Positions 1 to 9,123 of a stretch of 64,000 nucleotides of DNA are shown here, piece by piece (positions within the stretch are counted from its first letter, which is position 1; the number at the start of each line of letters is the position of its first letter). The stretch lies in NCBI GenBank assembly GCA_017434885.1, contig JAFSGE010000005.1:248001-312000 (forward strand). The letters are read 5' to 3'. The stretch is from Lachnospiraceae bacterium. GTDB taxonomy: Bacteria; Bacillota; Clostridia; Lachnospirales; Lachnospiraceae. The notes beneath the pieces were generated by a model. That model ran no database searches. It saw only the letters and a list, made by a program, of their open reading frames with translations, and was not told the DNA's origin. Both the position numbers and the translations under genes were made by a program.

Positions 1-117
1 TATTATAATATACTCATAACCTTTATATGACTGGTTTAAAACACTTTCAATTGTCTTTTTTATTGTTTTCTCACTATTATAACTGACGGTAATAATTGAA
101 CACACAATATCTTTCAT
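1..117 (-). CDS. Family 2 glycosyltransferase, N-terminal part (cut by window start)
   Basis: The ATG is at 117-115 and the frame stays open to base 1, giving the first 39 residues only. They read as the beginning of a GT-A fold family 2 glycosyltransferase: the first beta strand SIITVSYNSEKTI, then ESVLNQSYKGYEYIII, which normally leads into the DGxSxDGT sugar-nucleotide loop. The gene lies 9 bases downstream of the preceding GT2 gene in the same orientation, so the locus continues leftwards. Donor and acceptor cannot be judged from this fragment. It is seen directly but too short for a subfamily call. Confidence 0.8.
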   Translation of the reverse strand, partial: MKDIVCSIITVSYNSEKTIKKTIESVLNQSYKGYEYIII

Positions 118-126
118 TTGCTCAAA

Positions 127-849
127 TCACATTCTCTTTCTTCTTGCTATATACTTTATGGGGAATAAAACCAAATACCAAAATGGAAAATACTCCTTAA
201 GACTCCTATCGTCTTCTTTTCTCATTAAGTCTAAATTCTCATGTTGGGAGCTGATTCCCTCCACATTTTCCACTACACTGACATTTCGGTCAACATAGTG
301 CATAGAACAATGCTTTTTCTTTGCTCGAAGCAGAAAATTGTAATCTGCTGTAATTTTATACGACTCATCAAACCCTAATTGCCGCATGATTGATGTTTTA
401 GTAAATATGACCTGATGAGATACCATCTTTCCTTGCAGAAGCAACCACATCACTTTATATTTGCCCGGATATCTTTCTAATACTTCTCCATACTGCTTTT
501 GGCGAATCACATTACCATATACTATGTCCGCACATAACTCTTTGGATATTTCTTTTATAACCTTATTATCACATAAAAAATCGCCACTATTCAAAAACAG
601 AATATAATCTCCCGTCGCCATATTCACGCCTTTATTCATAGCGTGATACAAACCGTTATCTTCTTCAGATACAATACGCATATATGGAATCGTTTCGTAT
701 CTGCGGACAATATCCATGGTACCGTCTGTTGATTTGCCATCAATAATCAGATACTCTATATTGGGGTAATTTTGTGAAATGACGGATTCTATCGTCCTTT
801 CAATTGTCTTTTCTGCGTTATAGCAAACTGTTACAATTGTAATTTTCAA
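127..849 (-). CDS. Family 2 glycosyltransferase
   Basis: A cytoplasmic GT-A glycosyltransferase of about 240 residues. Visible landmarks are ITIVTVCYNAEKTIERTI at the start, DGKSTDGT, the EDNGLYHAMNKG segment and LNSGD, which takes the place of the metal-binding DxD. I place the start at a TTG (849-847): AGGGAG lies 8 bases upstream and overlaps the end of the preceding gene, which stops at 854. The frame is open further upstream (ATG at 882, TTG at 927), but those starts would overlap the upstream gene by 29 to 74 bases. The protein closely resembles the GT2 at 18649-19449 in length and motifs, so the two may be paralogs. The sugar transferred is unknown. Confidence 0.85.
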   Translation of the reverse strand: MKITIVTVCYNAEKTIERTIESVISQNYPNIEYLIIDGKSTDGTMDIVRRYETIPYMRIVSEEDNGLYHAMNKGVNMATGDYILFLNSGDFLCDNKVIKEISKELCADIVYGNVIRQKQYGEVLERYPGKYKVMWLLLQGKMVSHQVIFTKTSIMRQLGFDESYKITADYNFLLRAKKKHCSMHYVDRNVSVVENVEGISSQHENLDLMRKEDDRSLKEYFPFWYLVLFPIKYIARRKRM

Positions 850-853
850 ATCG

Positions 854-1846
854 CTATCTCCCTGTGAGCTTGTATATCCCATGATAAATACCCATAAACA
901 GATAAGGAAAATAAACATACATGGCAATACATACTTTCATATAAAACGGCGTATATCTGTTTTTCAATATGCTGGATAAATCATCTTTCAGTTCTTGCCG
1001 TAAAACATTCATGGCGTTTTTATCTATGGTCCAAGTTCTACTCATCGCTGTTGCAACAGCCATCTCATACTCTGCAAAAAATCCGTTTACTTCCGAGGCT
1101 TCTGCTATATTTTGATTCAGCAATTGCTCTTTAACCTTAATATAATTTAACAACGAACTATAATGCCTTGCACTATACCCGGAATGTGAAATGCTGTCCT
1201 GATTCCAATAATATAAATACAATTCATCTTTAATAATTCTTAACCTGTCGGTCTGCTGAAGCAAGTACAAAACAATAGACACATCTTCCCCAATCACGGA
1301 TTCCTTTAAATACTCATATCCTTGAAGAAGCTCTTTCTTAAATAGTTTTGTTCCGTAAGAACTGTTAATATATCTTGTAGCAAAATAATGATGAAGGTTT
1401 TCTTTAACAGAATAGCAATCAATATATTCCTTAGTCATCTTGCTATTCGTTATCTTCTGATTTGTATCATCCACCCTTGCCATTTGACAGCAGAGAATAT
1501 CTGCATTAGATACTTTCATATGTTCATACAGGGTCTGTAGCATGTTACTTTCAATATAATCGTCTGCATCCACAAACATAAGTAAAGCTCCGCCAGCTTC
1601 TTCAATTCCTTTTTTTCGGGCGTAGTCCGGTCCCGCATTATTCTGATAAAAATATGAAATTCGCTGATCCTTTTTCACATATTCCTGACATATCTGCGCA
1701 GTTGCATCACTCGAGCCATCATCGATAAGAATAATCTCTAGTTCGGAATAGGTTTGTCTTAAAATACTATCAATACAGCGCGAAACATACTTTTCCACAT
1801 TGTACAAAGGAACGATGACAGAAATCTTTTCTTGCTTATTTTCCAT
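854..1846 (-). CDS. Family 2 glycosyltransferase
   Basis: About 330 residues with a canonical GT-A domain: ISVIVPLYNVEKYVSRCI, LIDDGSSDATAQIC, then FVDADDYIE as the metal/nucleotide-binding motif. A C-terminal extension of roughly 120 residues is typical of EpsJ/CpsJ-like capsule transferases. The first in-frame ATG is at 1858, a GTG is at 1852 and another ATG is at 1846. None has a clearly superior ribosome binding site; 1846 places the catalytic domain at the usual distance from the start. All overlap the end of the upstream GtrB-like gene by 11-23 bases, suggesting translational coupling. Acceptor and donor are not predictable. Confidence 0.85.
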   Translation of the reverse strand: MENKQEKISVIVPLYNVEKYVSRCIDSILRQTYSELEIILIDDGSSDATAQICQEYVKKDQRISYFYQNNAGPDYARKKGIEEAGGALLMFVDADDYIESNMLQTLYEHMKVSNADILCCQMARVDDTNQKITNSKMTKEYIDCYSVKENLHHYFATRYINSSYGTKLFKKELLQGYEYLKESVIGEDVSIVLYLLQQTDRLRIIKDELYLYYWNQDSISHSGYSARHYSSLLNYIKVKEQLLNQNIAEASEVNGFFAEYEMAVATAMSRTWTIDKNAMNVLRQELKDDLSSILKNRYTPFYMKVCIAMYVYFPYLFMGIYHGIYKLTGR

Positions 1847-2804
1847 CTTCACTATCATCCGTAAAATTAATTCTTTTTTCTTCCACCACTACCGGTCTGT
1901 TGATTACACGTGTATTAATATTTAAAATGTATTCTCCCAATATACCAATAAAAAATAGTTGCAAAGAGCCTAATACAAATATACCAATCGTTGCCGGTGC
2001 ATTGCCTGCTTGAAACTCATTCCAGTTGGCAATCTTCAAAAACAAATAGATTAGAGCAATCAACATACTGATGCCTGCAGAGACAAACCCCAATAATGTC
2101 GCTAAGCGTAAGCCTATCTTTGTATAGGATGTAATACTCAGCATAGCCGCATCATATAAAGTATAAAAATTATTATGGGTCTTACCTGCCCTTCTTTTAG
2201 GCTGCTCATATTCAATCTCAATCATATTAAATCCACTTCCGTATTCCGCTACAATACCACGCAGAAACGGAATCGGATCATTCAATTCTCTGAGTATTGA
2301 TATAAATGTTTTATCATATAACCCAAATCCTGTAAAATGCTCTATTAGCTTTACACTGGACATGCTTTTAATCATTTTGTAATACATGGTCCGCAAAAAG
2401 TAAATGAATCCGCTTTCCTTGCTGGAGGTCTTGACACAACTAACAATACGATGCCCTTTTTCCCAATTTTCCACCAATACCGGGATCATTTCTACCGGAT
2501 CCTGGAAATCACAGCTCATGCATATGGTGCAATCCCCGGTTGTCTGGCAAAGGCCATGAAAAGGAGAATTGAATTGTCCAAAATTTGTTACATTGAAAAT
2601 AGCTTTAATATGCTTGTCCTTGGCACATATTCGTTCTAATACATCCCGAGTGCCGTCTTCAGAACAATTGTCAATAAACAAGATCTCATATTCGTAGTTG
2701 GATAAAGCTTCATTCATTACGTTGGCAACTGTTAAAGCCATTAACTCTACATTCTCCACTTCATTATAACACGGAATCATGATGCTAATCTTCTGACTGT
2801 TCAT
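1836..2804 (-). CDS. GtrB-like polyprenyl-phosphate glycosyltransferase
   Basis: Family 2 glycosyltransferase of the GtrB/DPM-synthase type, about 322 residues. These enzymes transfer a sugar, usually glucose, from its nucleotide to undecaprenyl phosphate on the inner membrane face. The sequence shows SIMIPCYNEVENVELM, NCSEDGTRD, a CDFQDP motif in place of DxD, and EQPKRRAGKTH. Two C-terminal membrane helices follow (about residues 230-255 and 268-292), which is the GtrB layout. An ATG at 2804 has GGGGG six bases upstream and is preferred to the in-frame ATG at 2810. The gene overlaps the GtrII-like gene just upstream, its expected partner. No GtrA flippase gene is visible next to the pair. 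Confidence 0.85.
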   Translation of the reverse strand: MNSQKISIMIPCYNEVENVELMALTVANVMNEALSNYEYEILFIDNCSEDGTRDVLERICAKDKHIKAIFNVTNFGQFNSPFHGLCQTTGDCTICMSCDFQDPVEMIPVLVENWEKGHRIVSCVKTSSKESGFIYFLRTMYYKMIKSMSSVKLIEHFTGFGLYDKTFISILRELNDPIPFLRGIVAEYGSGFNMIEIEYEQPKRRAGKTHNNFYTLYDAAMLSITSYTKIGLRLATLLGFVSAGISMLIALIYLFLKIANWNEFQAGNAPATIGIFVLGSLQLFFIGILGEYILNINTRVINRPVVVEEKRINFTDDSEDGK

Positions 2805-4458
2805 ATACATCCCCCGAAATTTTAATCATCAATACATTATCTATAATCTTCAAACTACCTTTTGCCGGATAAACAGGCATCTGCGCAAACTCCTCTGTTT
2901 GAATTAAGTCTTTCAATATGGCATTATCGACAATCTGCAAATCGTAACCATGATAGTGCTTGCACATGTCTGCGATATCATTTATCCTTTTTACGAAGCT
3001 ATGAGGTTCTGTTCCTATCATCCCATTCAAATAATCAAAATGTGCCATCTCATCCGGATAGTTCTCCTGCATAATTGTAATATGATCATTATATCCCGGA
3101 TTTTCATTCACGATTGCCACCGCCATATCCGGAGAGTACCCTTCTGTTTCTTCAATACGCTGCAACATGCGCAACGTGTAAGAATAAGTTGCCTCATAAT
3201 TCAGTTGTTGCCTAAAATAGATTTCATTTCCTAAAATATACCCATTGTATGCGATTCCGCCAATCATAAACACAATCAAAAAAGAGAGTATCTTCCAATA
3301 ACCGGAATTTCTTTTCTCCATTTGCAAATCCGTTCTTTCAACTAAAACCAAGCATAATATATAAGGAATTGTAAATGCGTATTTCATTAATACGTGTGTC
3401 TCATTTTGACTTACTACCGAAATCAGATTAGATGCCAAGGGAATACAGCAAATAAGTCCTGCAAGAATTATCCAATTCCCTTTTCTTTTCTTTATCGGAT
3501 ATCTTACTAACATCCATACACTTGCGGCAGTTAAGCAGAGATTAACAGCAATCATGAGAACAGAATCTGTAAATCCGCCTTTTAAATAAAAAAACTTAAC
3601 AAACTCAAAATAAGACACTATGGTAACATATATCAGTCTTTTAATACTGCCAAAGTTCCCCATGTTACTGATTCCCTGGTATCCTGTTGCCCCGTATCCG
3701 CTTGCTCTCTGGACAATCATATTAATCAGCAAATATAGTATCAGTGAAACCGCCAGCAAAAGTAAAGTCACGCATACTTCCAACACATACGTTTTCAGAG
3801 CTTTATCCTCTTCCAAAAACTTCAGCAATAAATATATAAACAGTAATCCTATTCCAAAACACCAAAATGCCTGATAACAGCCACAGGATAATGTCAGGCA
3901 AACTATTCCTAGCATCTTTTGAACCCTACATTCCCCTACAAGCAGCCAAACTCCCCAAGCTGCCAAAAACAAACTAATGAAATAAACGTCCGCAATATAA
4001 TTATACAGAAATATATTAGCAAGCACCGGGAAAGTACACAGTATAACGCACAACAAGATTGTAGTAATCTTTTTTTGTACTCTAAATAGTGCCGAAACTA
4101 CTACACAGGTTCCTGCAAATGCCACTAACGAAATCATGCCGATAACATAAGGAATGCTCGCCGAGCTCCCACTGGCATAATCAAATAATACAGCCGCCCA
4201 TCTTCCATGCTGGATTTTCGCTTCGTGGGTATCTCCGATTAGCAATCTGTTTACATCATCGTGATTTACTATTTTGTTTGTAAAAACATAAAAATGAGCC
4301 ACCACCATAGCAATGATTGCGGTAAAAAACGCCACCTTTTGCTGAGCTTTAATTTCCGGAAAAAAAATTGTGTATACTTTCTTTTGTTTTATCACTGTAT
4401 CATTTATATTGTTCACTTTATTCTTCACTCGATTTCTCTCTATGTTTTTAAATATCAT
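2785..4458 (-). CDS. GtrII-family membrane glucosyltransferase
   Basis: An integral membrane protein of 557 residues with about ten or more hydrophobic helices after a polar N-terminus of about 40 residues. The first extracytoplasmic loop contains NHDDVNRL (D67-D68) followed by HGRWAAVLFDY, a pattern characteristic of the GtrII (Glucos_trans_II) family. Family members move glucose from polyprenyl-phosphate-glucose onto a glycan outside the membrane, as in phage-encoded O-antigen serotype conversion. The GtrB-like gene directly downstream would supply the lipid-linked donor. The start overlaps the stop of the upstream membrane protein gene. The acceptor is presumably the glycan made by this locus, which is inference. 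Confidence 0.75.
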   Translation of the reverse strand: MIFKNIERNRVKNKVNNINDTVIKQKKVYTIFFPEIKAQQKVAFFTAIIAMVVAHFYVFTNKIVNHDDVNRLLIGDTHEAKIQHGRWAAVLFDYASGSSASIPYVIGMISLVAFAGTCVVVSALFRVQKKITTILLCVILCTFPVLANIFLYNYIADVYFISLFLAAWGVWLLVGECRVQKMLGIVCLTLSCGCYQAFWCFGIGLLFIYLLLKFLEEDKALKTYVLEVCVTLLLLAVSLILYLLINMIVQRASGYGATGYQGISNMGNFGSIKRLIYVTIVSYFEFVKFFYLKGGFTDSVLMIAVNLCLTAASVWMLVRYPIKKRKGNWIILAGLICCIPLASNLISVVSQNETHVLMKYAFTIPYILCLVLVERTDLQMEKRNSGYWKILSFLIVFMIGGIAYNGYILGNEIYFRQQLNYEATYSYTLRMLQRIEETEGYSPDMAVAIVNENPGYNDHITIMQENYPDEMAHFDYLNGMIGTEPHSFVKRINDIADMCKHYHGYDLQIVDNAILKDLIQTEEFAQMPVYPAKGSLKIIDNVLMIKISGDVYEQSED

Positions 4459-6538
4459 TTTCCATGTTATGATTTATTTCTACATAATAAATATCCCACG
4501 ACCAAATATCATCTGTCCTCAAATCCCAATAATTTTTGACTGAAATAGTATTGGATTCAACACCCAGCATCGACAGAAATTTATCTATCGTTATTGCCTC
4601 TCTGTTATATTTATTACGAATGGAAACAACACAACTTTCGTGTTGCGAGACTTGTACAATAAGTTCGCTCCATGAATCTGTTTGTCCCATGCTGGCACTG
4701 TCAATTACATAGCAGCCCGTATCCCAGCCAAGCTGAGCGTAAATCTCCTGAATCCCATGGCCAAATGCAAAGGTATCTTCCGGTACAGCGTTTCGAATTT
4801 CCTGAATAACTTCCTCTTCTCTGCTCTTATCATAATATCCTTCTGCTATCCTTGTGCCTAATCGGAAATCTCCCTGCCATATGGTACACAGAACCAGACT
4901 GGAAAGAATTGCAATTGCAATTTTTTGGTAAGGAACAATAAATCCTCTTAGCTGTTTTATTGGCTCTGCATCTGCCATTATTGCAAGAAGAAGCACTGCC
5001 TCAAAAAAAGCAATTGCCAGATAGTCATAATAAACATAATTAAAATAATATATTAGATGTCCCAATGCCATGATAGCAGCAAGTCCCATTACCATGCAGT
5101 TTGCGCTTGCTTTTTTATAAATCATCGCCCATTCCATAAGAACAACAGCAATTCCCAATAAAAGTATTACGAGATGAAACGGACTAACCTTATACGGCAA
5201 CGGCGATAAAGACATTGCTGATATCCATGTACTATTGAGTGCTTCCCACCATTCCTGAAGTTTTTCCATCGCCAGGTATTCTGACGTTTGCGAAATGGAT
5301 GCTGCTTGGACTTCTAATATCTCCGGCATATTCCAACTGTCAATATAGGGGAATAAAAGGAATCGGAAACCATGCCATTGTTCGCCACATGATATGTTAT
5401 AAACATTAAAGCAAACCAATGCTCCAAACAATGTTGCAATCGTATATGCCACATTTTTTATACCACATTTCAGCATGAAGGATATTCCGCATTCTTGTTC
5501 CGTGATTTCTTTCACCATGCAAGCCAATGCCCACACTGCCAGGCAAACCACTCCGGTTTCCACATTCCACAAAAAAGACATGCCTCCTACAACATACCCA
5601 AGCACATTTATCCATGTGTGCTTTTTATGGAAAAGAAGCGCAAGCAACCACAAAGTAATGCCTGCAAACAAAATTCTATGGGGAAACATTTGCCAATGAT
5701 TTTGCTTATAGTATAAAAACATAACCGGAATAGCCCATACTCCTATCATGGAAATCACATGGTTCTTCACACATAAATCCATGGCTAAAGCCACTGCAAA
5801 AATACTGAACGCTCCGAGAAATGAAATCACAATACTAAACGCCGTCATATCTCCGCCCAACAACTTCACAGGATATTTCAGAAACATCGCATAATGTCCA
5901 TAAATACTCTGATTACAATAATCAAACGGTGCCCCCATAACAGCATTATATACAGAAGTATAATAAGTATTTCCGTGAAGGATATCTTCTGCCATAATAT
6001 TATCACAGTATACGGCAATTCCACCCAAAGCAGCCGCGCCTAAATATACCGGATATCGCACTATTTCTACCCATCTCTTCCTTTTTCCAAGCCATGCCAC
6101 CAAAAAGAGTCCTATTGCACTTGCTATTGTAAATAACCCAAATACTTTTTTGTTGCTTACACTATGCCACGGAACCCATAACCCGGTTGTTAAATGAGGA
6201 TATACATGCAATAAATTCGAATAACTTTTCACAAGCAGGTACAACAGAAAACCATACATCATCCAAAAAAATATCACTGTAATCTGAGGCATCATAATTT
6301 CACGAGCAAAACGCTTGCATAATGCACCAATCATACACAATAGTGTCAAAAAAACAATCCCTGTTATCACATAAATTCTATAATTATTATTTTCTTCCAG
6401 AATATGGTCACTTCTGATTTGCAAAACAAGTATTCCCATGGTAGGGATTATTGTAAAAAAAAGCATCAAAAATGCACTCACATCACTCTGTGAAATATTA
6501 ATCTTTTTCTTTAATAAACACGTTATTTTTTGCTGCAT
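4448..6538 (-). CDS. Large multi-pass membrane protein, GT-C-like, function unknown
   Basis: 696 residues, with about 12-14 hydrophobic segments through residue 560 and then a soluble tail of about 130 residues. I do not recognise a named family. The overall plan (many helices, a polar loop containing AEDILHGNTYYTSVYN early in the protein, a soluble C-terminus) resembles GT-C glycosyltransferases that use lipid-phosphate sugars. The next gene encodes a GtrII-type GT-C enzyme, so a role in extracytoplasmic glycan modification is plausible but inferred. Stop and start overlap with the GtrII gene, so the two are probably translated together. An O-antigen polymerase or ligase is an alternative. 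Confidence 0.6.
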   Translation of the reverse strand: MQQKITCLLKKKINISQSDVSAFLMLFFTIIPTMGILVLQIRSDHILEENNNYRIYVITGIVFLTLLCMIGALCKRFAREIMMPQITVIFFWMMYGFLLYLLVKSYSNLLHVYPHLTTGLWVPWHSVSNKKVFGLFTIASAIGLFLVAWLGKRKRWVEIVRYPVYLGAAALGGIAVYCDNIMAEDILHGNTYYTSVYNAVMGAPFDYCNQSIYGHYAMFLKYPVKLLGGDMTAFSIVISFLGAFSIFAVALAMDLCVKNHVISMIGVWAIPVMFLYYKQNHWQMFPHRILFAGITLWLLALLFHKKHTWINVLGYVVGGMSFLWNVETGVVCLAVWALACMVKEITEQECGISFMLKCGIKNVAYTIATLFGALVCFNVYNISCGEQWHGFRFLLFPYIDSWNMPEILEVQAASISQTSEYLAMEKLQEWWEALNSTWISAMSLSPLPYKVSPFHLVILLLGIAVVLMEWAMIYKKASANCMVMGLAAIMALGHLIYYFNYVYYDYLAIAFFEAVLLLAIMADAEPIKQLRGFIVPYQKIAIAILSSLVLCTIWQGDFRLGTRIAEGYYDKSREEEVIQEIRNAVPEDTFAFGHGIQEIYAQLGWDTGCYVIDSASMGQTDSWSELIVQVSQHESCVVSIRNKYNREAITIDKFLSMLGVESNTISVKNYWDLRTDDIWSWDIYYVEINHNMENDI

Positions 6539-6545
6539 TCTATTT

Positions 6546-6896
6546 TCAATTCCTATTCTCTTCTAAAAAAGCAAAAATATCATCTAATGTTATCACATCA
6601 ACAAGCTCATTATTGTAATTAATAATGGGGAGTAAAGTAATTTTCTTTCTTTTGAAAATTTGATATGCCTCTTCCATATCTTTTTCTGTCAAATGCAAAA
6701 AAGAGTTTTGAATAATCTGTCCTATCTGCACATACATTCCCATTCCGGCTGACAATGCACGTAAAATATCTCCCTGGCTGACTACTCCTACCACTTTCCC
6801 ATTCTCCGAAACAACAATTGCAACTCTATCATTATTGCTCTCAAATTGTTCCAATGTTTCCTTTATGGTATACGATTCCTTCACACAATAATCCAT
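6546..6896 (-). CDS. Stand-alone CBS-domain pair protein
   Basis: A 116-residue protein made of two CBS motifs and nothing else. The first ends in VVGVVSQGDILRAL and the second in LVDVITLDDIFAFL, the strand-helix signature of CBS repeats. CBS pairs bind adenosyl or other nucleotide ligands and usually regulate an attached or partner enzyme. GGAGAGAG precedes the ATG. It lies between the NeuC/LegG epimerase and a membrane protein gene. The PtmE-like nucleotidyltransferase of this locus (14183-15223) carries its own CBS pair, so this free copy could be a regulatory subunit for a nonulosonic acid enzyme. That link is inference. Confidence 0.8.
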   Translation of the reverse strand: MDYCVKESYTIKETLEQFESNNDRVAIVVSENGKVVGVVSQGDILRALSAGMGMYVQIGQIIQNSFLHLTEKDMEEAYQIFKRKKITLLPIINYNNELVDVITLDDIFAFLEENRN

Positions 6897-6940
6897 ATTC
6901 TCTCTCCATCAATATATCTTTTCAGACCTCTATATTGCTA

Positions 6941-8083
6941 TCAATAAGTCAAACTCTTTACAATTAATTTTTGATCTATCTTAGTGTTAAGAAGAAGATC
7001 CAAAATACGTTCAGAAGAATGTCCGTCCCCATACGGGTTAACGCATTCCTCCTGTAAGTATTGCGTAAATTCCTTGCTCATTGCCTTTTCTATTGCCGCC
7101 ACAATTTGTTCTTCTTCAAAAGGTACGTCAATTACATTAATACCGCGAAATCTCTGATTCTGTCTTCTTCCGATATTTACTGCAGGCACACAAAATGTTG
7201 GTGCTTCCAATAAACCGGAACTGGAATTTCCCACAATACACTTCGTATTTTTAAGTAAGCCCAAATAATCTTCTCGTTTAAGATTGGCGTACATATGGTA
7301 CTGACCTTCCCGATATTTACTAATGGCTGTTTTTACACCCTTAGAACCCGCATCATTATTGGGTAAAATAATAATTTTAGGAAGTGAGAACCGATTTAAT
7401 GCTTTTACAAACACCTCTGCCTGCTTTTCTGCTTTATCTGCTTCTTCTGTCACAGGATGCATTACTCCCAGAATATATCCTTCATGTAATTTCACACACA
7501 GTTTTTCTTCTATTTCCTCCACTGCAGTAAATTGTGAATTTACCATTTCATCTATCTGTGGAGCTCCCACATTATGAACACGGAAAGGCTCCTCACCCAA
7601 CTTAATCAAACGATCTGCTGCATCTTGATTCGCTGCAAAGTGTAAATGCACCAATTTTCCTATAGCATGTCTGGTCATTCCGTCAATATTACCGGACAGT
7701 TCTCCGGCCTGAATATGAGCCACCGGCGTATACGTATAGGCACCGGCAATTGCTCCCATGAGTTGCTCGCCTCTGTCACCTGCCAGTAAAATCCAATCCG
7801 GTTTTTCATTTTCTATAATATCAGGAAGTCCATTCAGGAAAATACCGAGAGACTTAGCCTGTGTAACATGGCTATAACCATCCAAAGACATATGCACTTT
7901 GTAATGAATTTTAAAGCCATCATTTTCTATTTCTTTATACGAGCTTCCATATGCCGGTAACAAATGCATATTGGTTACCACCAAAATATAATCCACATCA
8001 TCCCTTTGATTAATCAGATGAAGTAATGGTCTGATGTATCCCCATTCGCCTCTGGAACCTGTAACTACCATTATTTTCTTCAT
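6941..8083 (-). CDS. neuC: Hydrolysing UDP-sugar 2-epimerase (NeuC/LegG family)
   Basis: 380 residues, the usual length. The enzyme hydrolyses a UDP-HexNAc with inversion at C2, releasing ManNAc (NeuC) or, in the LegG branch, the 2,4-diacetamido-mannose precursor of legionaminic acid. The sequence shows VTGSRGEWGYIRPLL at the N-terminus, HIQAGELSGNIDGMTRHAIG with the conserved Glu, Asp and Arg, and NSSSGLLEAPTFCVPAVNIG in the nucleotide-binding C-terminal domain. It follows the NeuB/LegI and NeuA/LegF genes, 11 bases after the former. Because LegB- and PtmE-like genes occur upstream, LegG is a real alternative; sequence inspection alone does not separate the two. Confidence 0.9.
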   Translation of the reverse strand: MKKIMVVTGSRGEWGYIRPLLHLINQRDDVDYILVVTNMHLLPAYGSSYKEIENDGFKIHYKVHMSLDGYSHVTQAKSLGIFLNGLPDIIENEKPDWILLAGDRGEQLMGAIAGAYTYTPVAHIQAGELSGNIDGMTRHAIGKLVHLHFAANQDAADRLIKLGEEPFRVHNVGAPQIDEMVNSQFTAVEEIEEKLCVKLHEGYILGVMHPVTEEADKAEKQAEVFVKALNRFSLPKIIILPNNDAGSKGVKTAISKYREGQYHMYANLKREDYLGLLKNTKCIVGNSSSGLLEAPTFCVPAVNIGRRQNQRFRGINVIDVPFEEEQIVAAIEKAMSKEFTQYLQEECVNPYGDGHSSERILDLLLNTKIDQKLIVKSLTY

Positions 8084-8094
8084 ATTTTATACTC

Positions 8095-9123
8095 TCACTC
8101 CAATTCTTCCCATTTCAGTAATGTATTAGCGGAAATGTCTTTTTTTGCACGCTTTCCAATCACTTCATTCATTTGATGTGAGGGGATACCGGTTCCGGGT
8201 CTTTTTGACCATATCATATCCTGCGTAATGATTTCGCCTTTTGGAATGTCGCACAAGGAAACAATGCTACGAAAAGCCCATTCTCGAATATCCTTCTCAT
8301 TTTTATGAACAACCTTTTCGCATCCGGATGCCAATTCAATTTTTCGGATACCATCAACCAGATGATACAAATCATCAAAATCAATGGATACTGTTTGGTC
8401 AGGCCCCGGTGTTTGCTTACTCAAGATCACATGCTTCTCAATAATATTAGCGCCTAAAGCCACTGCCGCATAGCAAGTATATAAATCAGGTGTGTGGTCT
8501 GAATGCCCTATAACAGCCTTAGGAAATGCTTCTTTCATTTTTCCTATCACATTCAGATTTACATCCTCATATTTAGGCGGATATTCAGACAAGCAGTTAG
8601 TAAATGCAAATGGCACTCCGGTTTCTTCAAGCGCATGATATGTACGCGCAATTTCTTCCATTGTTGACATACCTGTAGATACAATCATCGGCTTTCCTAA
8701 TGCTGCAATCGCTTTTAAGGTAGGAATATCTGTCATTTCTCCGGAGCCAATCTTAAATGCATCGACACCAATTTCATTTAATTCATATGCTGCTTTAAGA
8801 CTAAACGGAGTGCACAAGTACATAATCCCAATTTGCTTACAGTACTCCATCAATTCCACATGCTGATCCAATGTCAGAGCATGGAGTTTCAGAAAATCAT
8901 ATAAAGGAATATCAAAGTTGGAAGACATAGGAACATCCTTTAGCATTTCCTCGTCCGGTAAATGATGCTGAAATTTAATGCAGTCAGCTCCTGCCAGCTT
9001 TGCACGCCTACACATCTCTTTTGCTGCTTCCATATTTCCCATATGATTATCACAGCCTTCTGCGATAATAAATGTAGGACATCCCTCTCCAATCATAACA
9101 TCATTTATTTGTATTTTTTTCAT
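8095..9123 (-). CDS. neuB: Nonulosonic acid synthase (NeuB/LegI family)
   Basis: 342 residues. It condenses phosphoenolpyruvate with ManNAc or its 2,4-diacetamido analogue to give a nine-carbon sialic-type acid in the cytoplasm. The TIM-barrel motifs are present: GADCIKFQHH, FKIGSGEMTD, VSTGMSTMEEI, GHSDHT and IEKHVILSKQTPGPD. A C-terminal SAF (antifreeze-like) domain runs from about residue 285 (AFRSIVSLCDIPKGEIIT, then KRPGTGIPS). The ATG overlaps the stop of the cytidylyltransferase gene (ATGA), so synthesis of the two enzymes is coupled. The context with LegB and PtmE favours legionaminic acid over Neu5Ac, but the family call itself is secure. Confidence 0.92.
   Translation of the reverse strand: MKKIQINDVMIGEGCPTFIIAEGCDNHMGNMEAAKEMCRRAKLAGADCIKFQHHLPDEEMLKDVPMSSNFDIPLYDFLKLHALTLDQHVELMEYCKQIGIMYLCTPFSLKAAYELNEIGVDAFKIGSGEMTDIPTLKAIAALGKPMIVSTGMSTMEEIARTYHALEETGVPFAFTNCLSEYPPKYEDVNLNVIGKMKEAFPKAVIGHSDHTPDLYTCYAAVALGANIIEKHVILSKQTPGPDQTVSIDFDDLYHLVDGIRKIELASGCEKVVHKNEKDIREWAFRSIVSLCDIPKGEIITQDMIWSKRPGTGIPSHQMNEVIGKRAKKDISANTLLKWEELE

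Noticed and set aside
6897..6990. TTGACT on the minus strand near the end of the NeuC/LegG gene, as a promoter for the CBS gene
   Set aside because: No acceptable -10 element at 16-18 bases; the gene is more simply transcribed with its upstream neighbour.
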